Assembly (NCBI GenBank): GCA_012270385.1
Contig: JAAXIK010000421.1
Span: forward strand, 1 to 35,499
Reading direction: 5' to 3'
DNA length: 35,499 nucleotides
Origin: Rubripirellula sp.
GTDB lineage: Bacteria > Planctomycetota > Planctomycetia > Pirellulales > Pirellulaceae
Program-made: the position numbers and the translations under genes
Notes under the pieces: model-generated
What the model was told of the DNA's origin: nothing
Databases searched by the model: none
The model's input: the letters and a program-made list of their open reading frames with translations, nothing else
Shown here: positions 16,170 to 25,383 of the stretch, one piece after another
Layout of the letters: every line of letters starts with the position of its first letter
Numbering within the stretch: the first letter of the stretch is position 1

Positions 16170-18056
16170 ATGACTTTTACTCACAAGCCAGGTTCAAAAC
16201 CACTTCCGCGATACGAGATCCAAAGCGGAATCGGACGCGGTGGATTTGGGGAAGTCTATTTTGCTGTAAGCGATGCGGGTAAAGAAGTTGCTTTAAAGTC
16301 AGTGCAACGAAATTTGGACATCGAGCTGCGCGGAGTTACCAACTGCCTGAATCTAAAACATCCAAACCTAGTCGCACTACACGATATATGTGAAGATGAA
16401 AGCCAGCAGCCATGGGTCATCATGGAGTACGTGCGCGGTCCCAATTTACGACAGGTCATTGAGCAATCACCTGGTGGTCTTCCTATACACAAAGTTCAGT
16501 ATTGGATAACTGGTGCGATATCTGGAGTCAAACATCTCCATCAGGCCGGCGTTGTTCATAGAGATTTAAAACCAGAGAATATTTTTGACGATAAGGGAAT
16601 CGTCAAAGTTGGAGATTATGGACTCAGCACGGTGATTCAGCCTGCGCAAGAGAAGGGGACGGAGGGAGTTGGAACAGTCCACTATATGGCACCCGAGGTG
16701 GGTCGCGGTGAATATGGCCCTCCGGTCGATATTTATGCCTTCGGGGTGATTCTGCACGAACTCGTAACAGGTGCAGTGCCTTTTGATGGCGAGACGAAAA
16801 ACGAGGTGATTATTAAACACTTAACTGCAACTCCGTGTCTTGACGATGTTCCCTATGCACTTCGATCGATCATCGAGACCTGTTTGCAGAAAGATCCGTC
16901 GCAGCGTTTTGATAATCTCGATTCACTATCCGAACATTTAGAAGCTGCATTCAGATCTACCGTTCAGTCTGAAATACCCATTGCGGATGTAGTTGACGTT
17001 CGGCAGGGGACTGAGGGGGACATGATCTTGGATGCGGAGCCATATATTTCTGGTAATGTACATCCAAAGGAGAGTGCGGCAATTTATCAGCGGTCTGCTG
17101 AATTTGACTTTCAGCAGCATCGAGATTCATTTCAGGTTTTTAGATATATCGTGGCAGCAATTTTGGTCGTGGGGGTCATCTCAAATCCTTGGGTTTTCGT
17201 CCCGATCATTGTTCTCGGACTAATTATTTACCTCCCAATCTTCGCTCTTCTGAGGATTTTCCGAGCTTATAGCAAGGACTCATCTGATCTGATTGACGAT
17301 GAATCCCAGCAACAAATGGATACCCGTTCAGTTTCTTACCCTGTGGGTTCGAAAAAGTGGCGTTTGGTAATAAGGGAGCGATTAGCTTGCGAAAGTTTCT
17401 CGTACAAAAGTGTGACATGGCTTTTGTCGTCTGCATTGGTTCCCCCACTCTCCTTGCTCTTGAGTCTTATCTTCGTCTCGCTGATTTATCCTGAGAGTAA
17501 GTTGATTTATGCCTCATTTGCTCCTTTTATTTGGAGTGCTTCACTTGCAAGTGTTGCCGCGGTGGGGTTGTTGGCTCTGTCTCAGGTCTGGCAGGTTGAA
17601 GAAGACCATGACATTTCGCAACGGATAACCCTGGCAGCTTTGGGTAGTGTGGTAGGTATGTCGGCCTATCTACTGCATCAGTACCTGATGCTCGATACTC
17701 AGTTTGAATTAATTCGAGATGTGGAGGCAACACAGTTACCCGAATGGATCCTATTTGAGAATTCACCCACCATCTTGGCGTTTGTATCGCATTTTTCTGT
17801 GTTGTTTTTCTTTGTTAATTGGTATCGCTTAACGGACCCACTCAGAAAGAAACGATTTCAGATATGGGGCATTTTGGTGGTAGTGATTTGCGAATGGTGT
17901 GTACAGCAAATTCTCCCACTTTCGCAGCCTGCAACCATGCTTTTCGCCGCACAACTCGGTGTTGTGCTGCAGACTTCATCGGTCTGGCTTTCGAAAACGC
18001 ATCAACTTTCAAATAGGAGTAAAGGAGTAGATCTCATTACAGGACGCTTCACATGA
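16170..18056 (+). CDS. Hanks-type Ser/Thr protein kinase with polytopic membrane C-terminus
   Basis: Residues about 15-262 form a complete kinase domain: glycine loop GIGRGGFGEV, ATP Lys K43 in VALKSV, HRDLKPEN with D132, metal-binding DYG (149-151) in place of the usual DFG, and the APE motif in HYMAPE. Residues about 320-610 contain roughly eight hydrophobic segments (near 324-340, 342-363, 416-440, 447-473, 485-507, 533-551, 564-582 and 588-607). The kinase is therefore fixed at the cytoplasmic face by a large membrane module with no visible extracellular sensor domain. The family phosphorylates Ser/Thr of partner proteins; targets are unknown. The stop overlaps the start of the next gene (ATGA), so their products probably work together. 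Confidence 0.93.
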   Translation: MTFTHKPGSKPLPRYEIQSGIGRGGFGEVYFAVSDAGKEVALKSVQRNLDIELRGVTNCLNLKHPNLVALHDICEDESQQPWVIMEYVRGPNLRQVIEQSPGGLPIHKVQYWITGAISGVKHLHQAGVVHRDLKPENIFDDKGIVKVGDYGLSTVIQPAQEKGTEGVGTVHYMAPEVGRGEYGPPVDIYAFGVILHELVTGAVPFDGETKNEVIIKHLTATPCLDDVPYALRSIIETCLQKDPSQRFDNLDSLSEHLEAAFRSTVQSEIPIADVVDVRQGTEGDMILDAEPYISGNVHPKESAAIYQRSAEFDFQQHRDSFQVFRYIVAAILVVGVISNPWVFVPIIVLGLIIYLPIFALLRIFRAYSKDSSDLIDDESQQQMDTRSVSYPVGSKKWRLVIRERLACESFSYKSVTWLLSSALVPPLSLLLSLIFVSLIYPESKLIYASFAPFIWSASLASVAAVGLLALSQVWQVEEDHDISQRITLAALGSVVGMSAYLLHQYLMLDTQFELIRDVEATQLPEWILFENSPTILAFVSHFSVLFFFVNWYRLTDPLRKKRFQIWGILVVVICEWCVQQILPLSQPATMLFAAQLGVVLQTSSVWLSKTHQLSNRSKGVDLITGRFT

Positions 18057-18643
18057 GGAATTTACAGTTGGTAGGGCAAGTTTTGATCCAGTGGGTAATT
18101 TGTTTCTCAACGATGGGAGTTGGAATCTCTCAGGATTCGAATGCGGTTGAAAAAGAACTTTCAGTGCCTCCTATGGACTTCCATGAATATCCTCGAGGAA
18201 GACCAAATTGGATAAACGCTAATGACTTAGAGAGAAAAGAAATTGCAGTGACATCTGCTCGCGAAACAGAAGAGGATGCAACAAGAGAAATTATCGACTT
18301 GAAAAGGCAGAGCGCCCTTCACTTACTGCAAAAGGCCTTCTTGGATGAAGCCGATCGAGAATTGATCGCCGGTCTTTTTAGTGATGCCGAAATTGAGAAA
18401 TTGTTTGTAACGAAGAATTACTCTGGAAAGGTCAAAGTTGGGGGCAACACACGTTATGAATGTGCTGCGGAATTGATGATGTCTGAGGAGGCCGAAGTTT
18501 TTTTCAAATTGAATTTGTTGAATCAGCAGATTCGACGGCGAATAAAAACCATTTCAATTTCGATGTTGATTTTATCATGCAGTTTCTTTGTCATCGGTTG
18601 GCTGGTCAAAATCAAGTTAGTCGAAAGGGCTTCACAAGGGTAA
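18053..18643 (+). CDS. Small protein with hydrophobic segments at both ends, coupled to the kinase gene; unknown function
   Basis: This 196-residue protein has an N-terminal signal-like hydrophobic segment (about 5-26) and a C-terminal transmembrane segment (about 166-188) ending in KIKLVERASQG. The intervening 140 residues are charged and mostly helical, with no domain I recognise, and are probably exported and tethered by the C-terminal anchor. The start lies within the last codons of the kinase gene (4-bp overlap), implying translational coupling and roughly matched synthesis. The context suggests a periplasmic or membrane partner of the kinase, such as a sensor or stabiliser, but this is inference from position only. 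Confidence 0.75.
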   Translation: MRNLQLVGQVLIQWVICFSTMGVGISQDSNAVEKELSVPPMDFHEYPRGRPNWINANDLERKEIAVTSARETEEDATREIIDLKRQSALHLLQKAFLDEADRELIAGLFSDAEIEKLFVTKNYSGKVKVGGNTRYECAAELMMSEEAEVFFKLNLLNQQIRRRIKTISISMLILSCSFFVIGWLVKIKLVERASQG

Positions 18644-18700
18644 CAAGGCCAGTGCTTAATGTTATGTTGGAGTACGTTTTTTTGGAGTAAAAGGAGATGT

Positions 18701-20614
18701 TTATCCTGTCATCCATCTACGCATCCACATCTCTAGAATTAGAAGATTCCACATCCGATAACCATGATTTTGTTCATGGTTGAAGTGGGCATTGCACAGG
18801 GATTCAATCTTTTCTTTCTGAAAGAATTGACGCGTCTGAGCGTGATCGGATAGCAGCGTTTCTTGCACTAAAGCTTTCAATTCTTTTCTGAACCATCCAG
18901 CGATTGGAATTCCGAATCCCATTTTGGGGCGAGTGAAGATCTCACGCGGTATTTTGTTTGCAAAACACTGCTCAAGAATTAATTTACCCCTGCGGCCGCG
19001 GAATTTATTGCGGACTGGAAGAGACGCAGCCAGTTCTACCAGCCGGTGATCTAGAAATGGCTGCCGTACTTCGAGGCCATGTGCCATGGAGGCAATATCC
19101 ACCTTAGTACACAAATCACATGGAAGGTACGTGAGAAGATCTGCAGACGAAGCTCGAGTCACTACATCTCGACCTTCACTTGAGTTCCAATTGGACTCCA
19201 AAAAAGCAAAGGGATCTTCGTTGGGTAGGCTTTCTAAAAAATCCGTTCTGTAAATTGACGCCCGGAGATCCTCAGGGAAGATCTGTAGCCAGTTTAGATA
19301 ACGCCTTGAGGTCTTCTGACCAAAGGCATCGAGAAATCGCTTTGCCCGCCTGACAAACGATCGTCGTTTATTTGAATCTGGTAATCTTCGTACGATCCCA
19401 TTTCCTGGAAAACGATTTACGGGAAAGAGCTTTTGTAGTTTTTCACTTAACCACAGTGCGCGATAACGCTCATAGCCAGCAAATAATTCATCCCCTCCAT
19501 CACCAGAGAGTGCCACCGTCACTTCATTGCGAGTTTGCTCTGAGAGATACCACGTTGGAACAGCAGAGGAATCTCCGAAGGGTTCGTCGTAGTGGTATAC
19601 CAATTGATCTAAAATCTCAACTCCATTGGGTTGTACTTCGAATCTCTTGTGCACTGTACCAAGGTGATTGGCGACTTGGGCCGCATACTTGGTTTCGTCA
19701 AAATCGGAAACGGGGAAGCCGATGCTGAACGTTCTTATGGGTTCCGATGAGTGCTCTTGCGCTAAGGCTGTCACTAAAGACGAATCGATACCACCCGACA
19801 GAAAAGATCCTAGTGGCACATCGCTCTGAAGGCGGAGGCGAACCGAGTCAGAGAGTATTTCGCTAACTGCGTCTTGGGCATCATGTTCGGAGATCTTGGC
19901 TTCATGCTTTAGGTTGAGATCCCAGTACCGATGAATGGAGATCTTCCCGTTTTCGAATATCAAAAAGTGGCCTGGTGGCAGCTTGTAGACACCTTCCCAA
20001 ATGGTTTCGGGATGTGGAACGTACTGGTAGGTTAAGAAGTTATCGATAGCCTTGGAATTGATTCGTTCACAAACACCATTCACCTTGGCCAAGCTTTTTA
20101 ATTCGCTACCAAATACAAACTGCTGATTTTTGAAAGCGTAATAAAGTGGTTTTTGTCCGATTCGATCACGCGCCAGTATGAGCCGGTGGCGCGTACTATC
20201 CCAAATTGCGACTGCAAACATACCATTGAGTTGTTCAAAGCAATCTGTCCCCTGATCCTCGTAAAGATGCAGGATGGTTTCTCCATCCCCTTCGGTCGAG
20301 AATTGATGACCGGATCCATGCAGCCTTTTGCGCAACGTAGGATAGTTATAAATCTCACCATTGAAGATGAGATGCATATCTTTTTTTTCGTTGCACAGAG
20401 GTTGTTTAGCGCCATCAAGGTCAATGATGCTCAAACGACGGAAACCCAGAGCGATGCCAAGATTCCTTCCTCTAGAATCACGATGATGGTCGCACCGCCA
20501 TTGCGTTGACTGATCAGGGCCCCGATGTGCTAGGCTGTCCGTCATCTTTGTCAGAGTTTCGGTCGAGATTGCCTGTTGGGGATCGAGCCATACAGCCCCC
20601 GTAATACCACACAT
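18701..20614 (-). CDS. asnB: Asparagine synthetase, glutamine-hydrolysing
   Basis: The enzyme makes asparagine from aspartate, glutamine and ATP in the cytoplasm. ATG 20614 gives MCGITG, which places the amidotransferase nucleophile Cys at position 2, and GGAG lies six bases upstream. The longer TTG start at 20626 would bury the Cys and can be rejected. The N-terminal class II glutaminase domain has the expected AHRGPD and FNGEIYNY segments. The synthetase domain has the ATP pyrophosphate loop SGGIDSS at about 273-279 and the GDGGDELFAGYERY block. It is 637 residues, full length for the AsnB type found in many bacteria, where such enzymes may also amidate other compounds. It is divergent from the hydrolase at 20821. 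Confidence 0.93.
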   Translation of the reverse strand: MCGITGAVWLDPQQAISTETLTKMTDSLAHRGPDQSTQWRCDHHRDSRGRNLGIALGFRRLSIIDLDGAKQPLCNEKKDMHLIFNGEIYNYPTLRKRLHGSGHQFSTEGDGETILHLYEDQGTDCFEQLNGMFAVAIWDSTRHRLILARDRIGQKPLYYAFKNQQFVFGSELKSLAKVNGVCERINSKAIDNFLTYQYVPHPETIWEGVYKLPPGHFLIFENGKISIHRYWDLNLKHEAKISEHDAQDAVSEILSDSVRLRLQSDVPLGSFLSGGIDSSLVTALAQEHSSEPIRTFSIGFPVSDFDETKYAAQVANHLGTVHKRFEVQPNGVEILDQLVYHYDEPFGDSSAVPTWYLSEQTRNEVTVALSGDGGDELFAGYERYRALWLSEKLQKLFPVNRFPGNGIVRRLPDSNKRRSFVRRAKRFLDAFGQKTSRRYLNWLQIFPEDLRASIYRTDFLESLPNEDPFAFLESNWNSSEGRDVVTRASSADLLTYLPCDLCTKVDIASMAHGLEVRQPFLDHRLVELAASLPVRNKFRGRRGKLILEQCFANKIPREIFTRPKMGFGIPIAGWFRKELKALVQETLLSDHAQTRQFFQKEKIESLCNAHFNHEQNHGYRMWNLLILEMWMRRWMTG

Positions 20615-20820
20615 TTTGTGCTCCAACTCACTGAAGTAATGCCACTTGTGGCAGTATGACGGGGAATCAAACCCTGAGAAAGATAGATTTTGTTACGAGG
20701 ATCTCAGCAGGACCAACTTGTTTTTTTAGCCAACAGTTAACAGGGCTCGAGTTTCAGGGGTGGAAACCCACAAAATCTGCTGTCACGCCCTTTTTCAAAA
20801 CCGGTTTGGGAGATTTTAAA

Positions 20821-21987
20821 GTGTTCGGTTTACCCTCCACGAATTATCAGATCTCGCTCCTGCTGATTGGACTCGCCCATTTCCTGATGCTCGGATATGA
20901 ATCTAACCGTCCAACGGATTACCTTCGATTGAGTACATCCCCGAACCTATTTATTGAATCTCATCTGTTAATAGCCCAGCATCAGAAGGGAAGACTCAGT
21001 GTTTCGCTAGATGTCTCGTCAGCGAGCGGTCCCCGGGGTAATGGGGTTCAACCAGGCGATTTGGCGCTGATTCAAACCTGTTCCTGTCCAGATGACTCAT
21101 TGGAATCAAAACGCATTAAGCTTCGTTTTCCAAGTTCGATTGATGGATCGATGCAGGAAGCCTTTTTAATTGTACCTAACGATCCAAAGTCTGAGGGTAC
21201 TCATCTTGTGGTAAACCTCCACTCGTGGAGTGCAGATTTGAATCAGAGATCGGATCTTGAAAAATTGGTTTTCGAGAAGAATTGGTATTATCTGTTCCCA
21301 AATTTTCGCGGATCGAATCAACAACCTGAAGCTTGTGGATCAAATCTGGCTCAACAAGATATTTTAGATGCGTTGGATCATACTCTTCGGGAATACTCTC
21401 TTGATCCACATCGTGTTTTGTTATCAGGGACTTCTGGTGGCGGTCACATGACCATGCTGATGGCTGGATTATATCCCGAGCGTTGGCTTGCTGCGTGCGC
21501 TTGGGTTGGGATCAGTGATTTATCCAGCTGGCATCGAAAGCATAAAGGAAGCCGATATGGCGACATGATCGAGAAATGTTGCGGTGGACCACCTGGAGAA
21601 ATTCCGGGCGTTGATAAGCAATATAAAGACCGTAGTCCCATTCACTTTATTGCGTCCGCAAATGACCTGCCCATTGCATTTTTTGCCGGGATTCATGATG
21701 GACATCGTGGCAGCGTTCCGATTCGGCATTCGCTTGACGCCTTTAATCAGATCTGCATTAGAAATGGAGATCCCGTAATCAGCGAAAAAGAAATACAGGA
21801 ATTGTCATCTCGCAATGGAAGGTTGAAAAAACCACAATCAATGGATGAAGGATATGATGCGGCAATTCAGCGTGATTTTTATCTGCAGCGGCATTCTCGC
21901 AACGCTCGTGTATTGATTTTTGAAGGTGGCCATGAAGAAATTGCTTCTGGAACCATTCATTGGTTCGAAAAAGCAGTGGGCCGGTAA
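20821..21987 (+). CDS. Prolyl oligopeptidase/esterase-family serine hydrolase, exported
   Basis: The nucleophile elbow LSGTSGGGHMTMLM (GTSGG), a probable acid in IHDGHRG and the C-terminal His in EGGHEEIA give an alpha/beta-hydrolase triad of the peptidase S9 type. The open frame begins at 20656, but I prefer GTG 20821. GGGAG lies eight bases upstream, and the start then runs directly into a signal-like segment (ISLLLIGLAHFLMLGY), whereas the extra 55 residues upstream have no such feature. The resulting protein is about 388 residues. It probably cleaves a peptide or ester outside the cytoplasm; the substrate is unknown. It converges on another exported serine hydrolase (22015-24087) with little space between. 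Confidence 0.78.
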   Translation: MFGLPSTNYQISLLLIGLAHFLMLGYESNRPTDYLRLSTSPNLFIESHLLIAQHQKGRLSVSLDVSSASGPRGNGVQPGDLALIQTCSCPDDSLESKRIKLRFPSSIDGSMQEAFLIVPNDPKSEGTHLVVNLHSWSADLNQRSDLEKLVFEKNWYYLFPNFRGSNQQPEACGSNLAQQDILDALDHTLREYSLDPHRVLLSGTSGGGHMTMLMAGLYPERWLAACAWVGISDLSSWHRKHKGSRYGDMIEKCCGGPPGEIPGVDKQYKDRSPIHFIASANDLPIAFFAGIHDGHRGSVPIRHSLDAFNQICIRNGDPVISEKEIQELSSRNGRLKKPQSMDEGYDAAIQRDFYLQRHSRNARVLIFEGGHEEIASGTIHWFEKAVGR

Positions 21988-22014
21988 GGTCGCAATAGGC
22001 CCTGATCTATCGAC

Positions 22015-24087
22015 TTATTTAGGTTGCCAGTATTCATCGAAGAAGCCGGCGTATCTCACGATACCTGGATCGCGACTGTTGGCTTGATCGGTGATATCTA
22101 TCAGGGCCCAATCGGGGAGTTTGGGAGTCTGTCTTGCATTATTTAGATAGGCATATTCTCGAAATGTAAATCCACTGTTTAATACGATATACCGACTCCT
22201 ATTCAGCGGGTTAGGATGAATGAGTACGGGGACATGGCCGGCTTTAGGAACAGAATGGTTGCCAATCCGAATTGTCTCGGCATCCCAGCGGACGGGTAGC
22301 TGATCCGCGATCTTTTGAATGACGGAATTCGACTTATGGTCTCCGAACAAGATTAGATTTGAATTTGTAACTATATCTTCCGTCAATTCGTCATCTCTTA
22401 TCTGTCGAATATCGCCACGGAAATGTTTTCGCCAGTGAGTCATTGCATGGGTGCTTTCTTCTTTTACCCACTGGTTGAGATCTTTATCGTCGCTTTGACC
22501 ACTGGGTAAAACGAATACGAATCTCTCCATAAATGCGTCATCAACCGGTCCTTGTAGTCCTGGTTTCTTCATAAGCCGCTCGGGATTCCTCCCCAGCGGC
22601 ACCCATGCATTGTCTTCACGAGAAAGTTTCCAGTGCCATGATAAGTCGGAGCGGGGTATAGGACCGCTCAGCGTTTGTCCATCGATGATGACTTTGATGG
22701 GTTCAGAGATGGGACCGATCCATTGGCCCGAATGGAAGTTAAATGAAAGCTCTGAAACATTATGGGTCTCTACCGTCAATGACTCATTGGTTAAGGATGC
22801 CTGTACTCTTGATTCTTTCCAATGTTCACGAAGTCCCAGAATTTCCAGCCAGTGATGTTTGCTGTAACGAAGGGTATAGGTCGTAAAGTCTAGCTTTGAA
22901 GGTATGGAGTGAGAGAAAGGAGATCTTTCTATAGATTGCATCCTTCGTTCAATCTCATTTTTCGAATCAGCATGTATCTTGTGGGCGGTGTTGGGACCTA
23001 TGATATGGGTCAAGCCTACCCCATGACTCTCAAGGGACTTTGCCATGACATCGGCGGCTTGCTTCTGTTTGTCAAGTTCGCCGCTGTAGGCGATAGTGGG
23101 GCACGCTTTCAAATTTCTCGACCAAGGTGGACAATCATATAGATTCCACAGAGTCTGCTGGTGAACGGGGGCAGATTCTATAACGTTCTCATTCTGAAAG
23201 AGATTGAGAAACTCTCGGGTTTCCGCGAATCCTGCACCGGGGTTAGCAGCAAACCAAAGGTCAGGATAATGAGTGGCAAATTGCCAGCAACCTGCACCGC
23301 CCATTGAAAAACCACGCACACTGATCAATTTAGGATCGACAGGCACTCGTGCTTTCACATGCTCGAGCGATTCAAAGACGTCAACTTCACCAGCGAATTT
23401 AAAGGCATTGCAATAACGTCCATAAGGGTGCAACACGAATGAGTTTGGCGGTGTGTACTGGCCTGTGCTTTTTCTTTGTTGTGTCAGAAAATGAATTTCA
23501 CTGACCTTTTCTCCTCTGCCATGAAACCAAATATCGAGACGTCGCTGTTGTTGACCGGTATTATTGTATTCTGGTGGAATGACGAGTCCGTAAGGCTGAA
23601 TTGAGTCATCCAGTTTGGACTTGTAACCACCAATCACTGTGTAGGGTTGGTTGGACGATCGAATGCCTACTACTTCGGGCCACTTAGCTCCCCCATCAAC
23701 CTTAGCAATACGTCGTGTCGCTTCGTCTAGCAGATCTGAGGCAGCTGCTAAATCTTGCGTTCGGTAAAACTGATTGAACTCCAGAGCAATCTCAACTGCA
23801 CGGGGGAAAACAAGGATCTCCGACTCAATTTCTTCTAAGTGCTTTGCGTTAACACCATCGCCCAGTTTTACTGCTTCGCCTTTCAAGCTTGACCATTGTG
23901 TCCGAATAGCCTTGCACCGCCATAATAACGCCTGCCTGGCCGCTGGGTCGATTGCGATGCCCTCTGGTGGGATTTCGCGAACGTTCCTAGGGTCATTATC
24001 CGAGGGCCCATCTGCCGCTGCAAAAGATTGAAAAAAAAATGCGATCGCCAGAGAGGTTATCGCAATGAAAAAACGGCAGAGATTCAT
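22015..24087 (-). CDS. Exported prolyl oligopeptidase-like serine hydrolase with long flanking domains
   Basis: A signal peptide (MNLCRFFIAITSLAIAFF and on to AAADG, about 1-26) is followed by a helical region of about 110 residues, then an alpha/beta-hydrolase domain with IWFHGRGE, nucleophile GFSMGG (S261), a probable acid in YSGELDKQ and His in NTAHKIHAD. The remaining 300 or so residues form a second region ending in a segment (LILFGDHKSNSVIQK to the C-terminus) that I recall recurring after S9-type hydrolase domains in planctomycete proteins. At 690 residues it is much longer than a simple esterase. The likely role is extracellular peptide or carbohydrate-ester breakdown. Start ATG 24087 places the signal peptide correctly. 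Confidence 0.83.
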   Translation of the reverse strand: MNLCRFFIAITSLAIAFFFQSFAAADGPSDNDPRNVREIPPEGIAIDPAARQALLWRCKAIRTQWSSLKGEAVKLGDGVNAKHLEEIESEILVFPRAVEIALEFNQFYRTQDLAAASDLLDEATRRIAKVDGGAKWPEVVGIRSSNQPYTVIGGYKSKLDDSIQPYGLVIPPEYNNTGQQQRRLDIWFHGRGEKVSEIHFLTQQRKSTGQYTPPNSFVLHPYGRYCNAFKFAGEVDVFESLEHVKARVPVDPKLISVRGFSMGGAGCWQFATHYPDLWFAANPGAGFAETREFLNLFQNENVIESAPVHQQTLWNLYDCPPWSRNLKACPTIAYSGELDKQKQAADVMAKSLESHGVGLTHIIGPNTAHKIHADSKNEIERRMQSIERSPFSHSIPSKLDFTTYTLRYSKHHWLEILGLREHWKESRVQASLTNESLTVETHNVSELSFNFHSGQWIGPISEPIKVIIDGQTLSGPIPRSDLSWHWKLSREDNAWVPLGRNPERLMKKPGLQGPVDDAFMERFVFVLPSGQSDDKDLNQWVKEESTHAMTHWRKHFRGDIRQIRDDELTEDIVTNSNLILFGDHKSNSVIQKIADQLPVRWDAETIRIGNHSVPKAGHVPVLIHPNPLNRSRYIVLNSGFTFREYAYLNNARQTPKLPDWALIDITDQANSRDPGIVRYAGFFDEYWQPK

Positions 24088-24204
24088 GCTTTGCTTTCGA
24101 TGCTGGAAGTTACCTAATATGTCGTCGTTGACAACTCAAAGCCGTAGTCCTGTTAATCAATCCTTGACTTGCGAAAAAGGAATTCATCAGCATGAACATG
24201 AACT

Positions 24205-25242
24205 CTATCTTCGAGGTCTTACAACAACCTTCATTTGTTCCGGATCACCCGCGTAAAGGCGATCAAACCATTCCGGACCCTCTTCTAGATTGATCTCAGA
24301 TGTAATCAATGGAGCGACGTTGATAATCCCTCGATTCATAAGGTCGATGCACTGAGGGTATTCCCCATTGCAACCACAGGTACCGTGAAGTGAAATTTCA
24401 CGAGTTACCACTGACTGTAGTGGTAATTCAATCGTCGGGGACACGTTTCCGACCAAGGTTACATTGCCGCCTTTACGCGTAGATTCAATAGCTGTTGTGA
24501 TTGTCGAGGTGGCCCCGACCACTTCCAAAGCTAAATCAGCGCCGCGACCTTCGGTTAACTGTCGAACCGCTTGTGCTACGGAGGTTTCCTCGGCGTTGAT
24601 GAGATGGTCCGCGCCCAATTCTTTAGCAACTTGGAGTCGCTTGTGATTCACATCTACTGCAATGATTTGGCTTGCGCCAGCCGCCCTAGCAGCTTGAAGC
24701 GTTAACAACCCGATCATCCCTGTGCCGACTACCAATGCAGTATCACCGAGGGTAACAGGTGTGACATTCACGGCGTGCACCGCTACTGAGACAGCCTCGA
24801 CTAACGCGGCGTGCTCGAAAGGAAGGGAGTCTGGCAGGCGATATACAATGCGCCGCGGCACGCTAATGCGTTCAGCGAAAGCACCATGTCTCCGGTATTC
24901 ACCGCATGATACTCCTAGCACCATGCGATTATCGCATAGATTACCATTGCCTTGTCTGCAAAAATGACAGTTACCGCAGGACACCATTGAATCGAAGGTA
25001 ACACGCGCACCCTCTTCCAAGTCATCTACATTTTCTCCGGTGCTGACCACTACACCCGATGCTTCGTGTCCCATCACCAATGGTGGGATACGCCTGCCTG
25101 TGCTGCCGTCATATCCATGAATATCACTGCCACAGATCCCACAAGCTTCGACTTGAATCAACACATCATCAGGACCTACTGATGGTTCTTCCACATCGGT
25201 CACTGTCATTTTTTTGTATTCGGTAAGTAGCAGTGCTTTCAT
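24205..25242 (-). CDS. Zinc-dependent medium-chain alcohol/polyol dehydrogenase
   Basis: This 345-residue MDR enzyme oxidises an alcohol or polyol with NAD(P). It has the catalytic zinc site C37 in ACGICGSD and H59-E60 in MGHE, the structural zinc cysteines C89, C92, C95 and C103 in CGNCHFCRQGNGNLC, and a Rossmann nucleotide motif in VVGTGMIGLLT. The pattern is closest to threonine, sorbitol or galactitol dehydrogenases; the substrate is not readable. It is a single minus-strand gene with no close partner on the same strand. The divergent M41-like gene begins 141 bases away, so the intervening DNA should hold promoters for both. Confidence 0.92.
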   Translation of the reverse strand: MKALLLTEYKKMTVTDVEEPSVGPDDVLIQVEACGICGSDIHGYDGSTGRRIPPLVMGHEASGVVVSTGENVDDLEEGARVTFDSMVSCGNCHFCRQGNGNLCDNRMVLGVSCGEYRRHGAFAERISVPRRIVYRLPDSLPFEHAALVEAVSVAVHAVNVTPVTLGDTALVVGTGMIGLLTLQAARAAGASQIIAVDVNHKRLQVAKELGADHLINAEETSVAQAVRQLTEGRGADLALEVVGATSTITTAIESTRKGGNVTLVGNVSPTIELPLQSVVTREISLHGTCGCNGEYPQCIDLMNRGIINVAPLITSEINLEEGPEWFDRLYAGDPEQMKVVVRPRR

Positions 25243-25383
25243 TGGGATGATTCAATAATAATGGGTTTAGTGGATCTCAAAGGGACACTATTGTAAGTGA
25301 CATCCGCATCGCTTTCATATAAGTACTGACATAAAGCCAAACGCTAATCAGCATTCCACTAGTTTAACACAGGATGTAGAGAT

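Noticed and set aside
20615-20626. TTG start four codons upstream of the asparagine synthetase ATG
   Set aside because: The glutaminase Cys must follow the initiator Met, so ATG 20614 is the functional start.
18701-24087. Asparagine synthetase plus two serine hydrolases considered as a biosynthetic or peptide-modification cluster
   Set aside because: The genes are on different strands without coupling, and no precursor peptide, transporter or glycosyltransferase is nearby.
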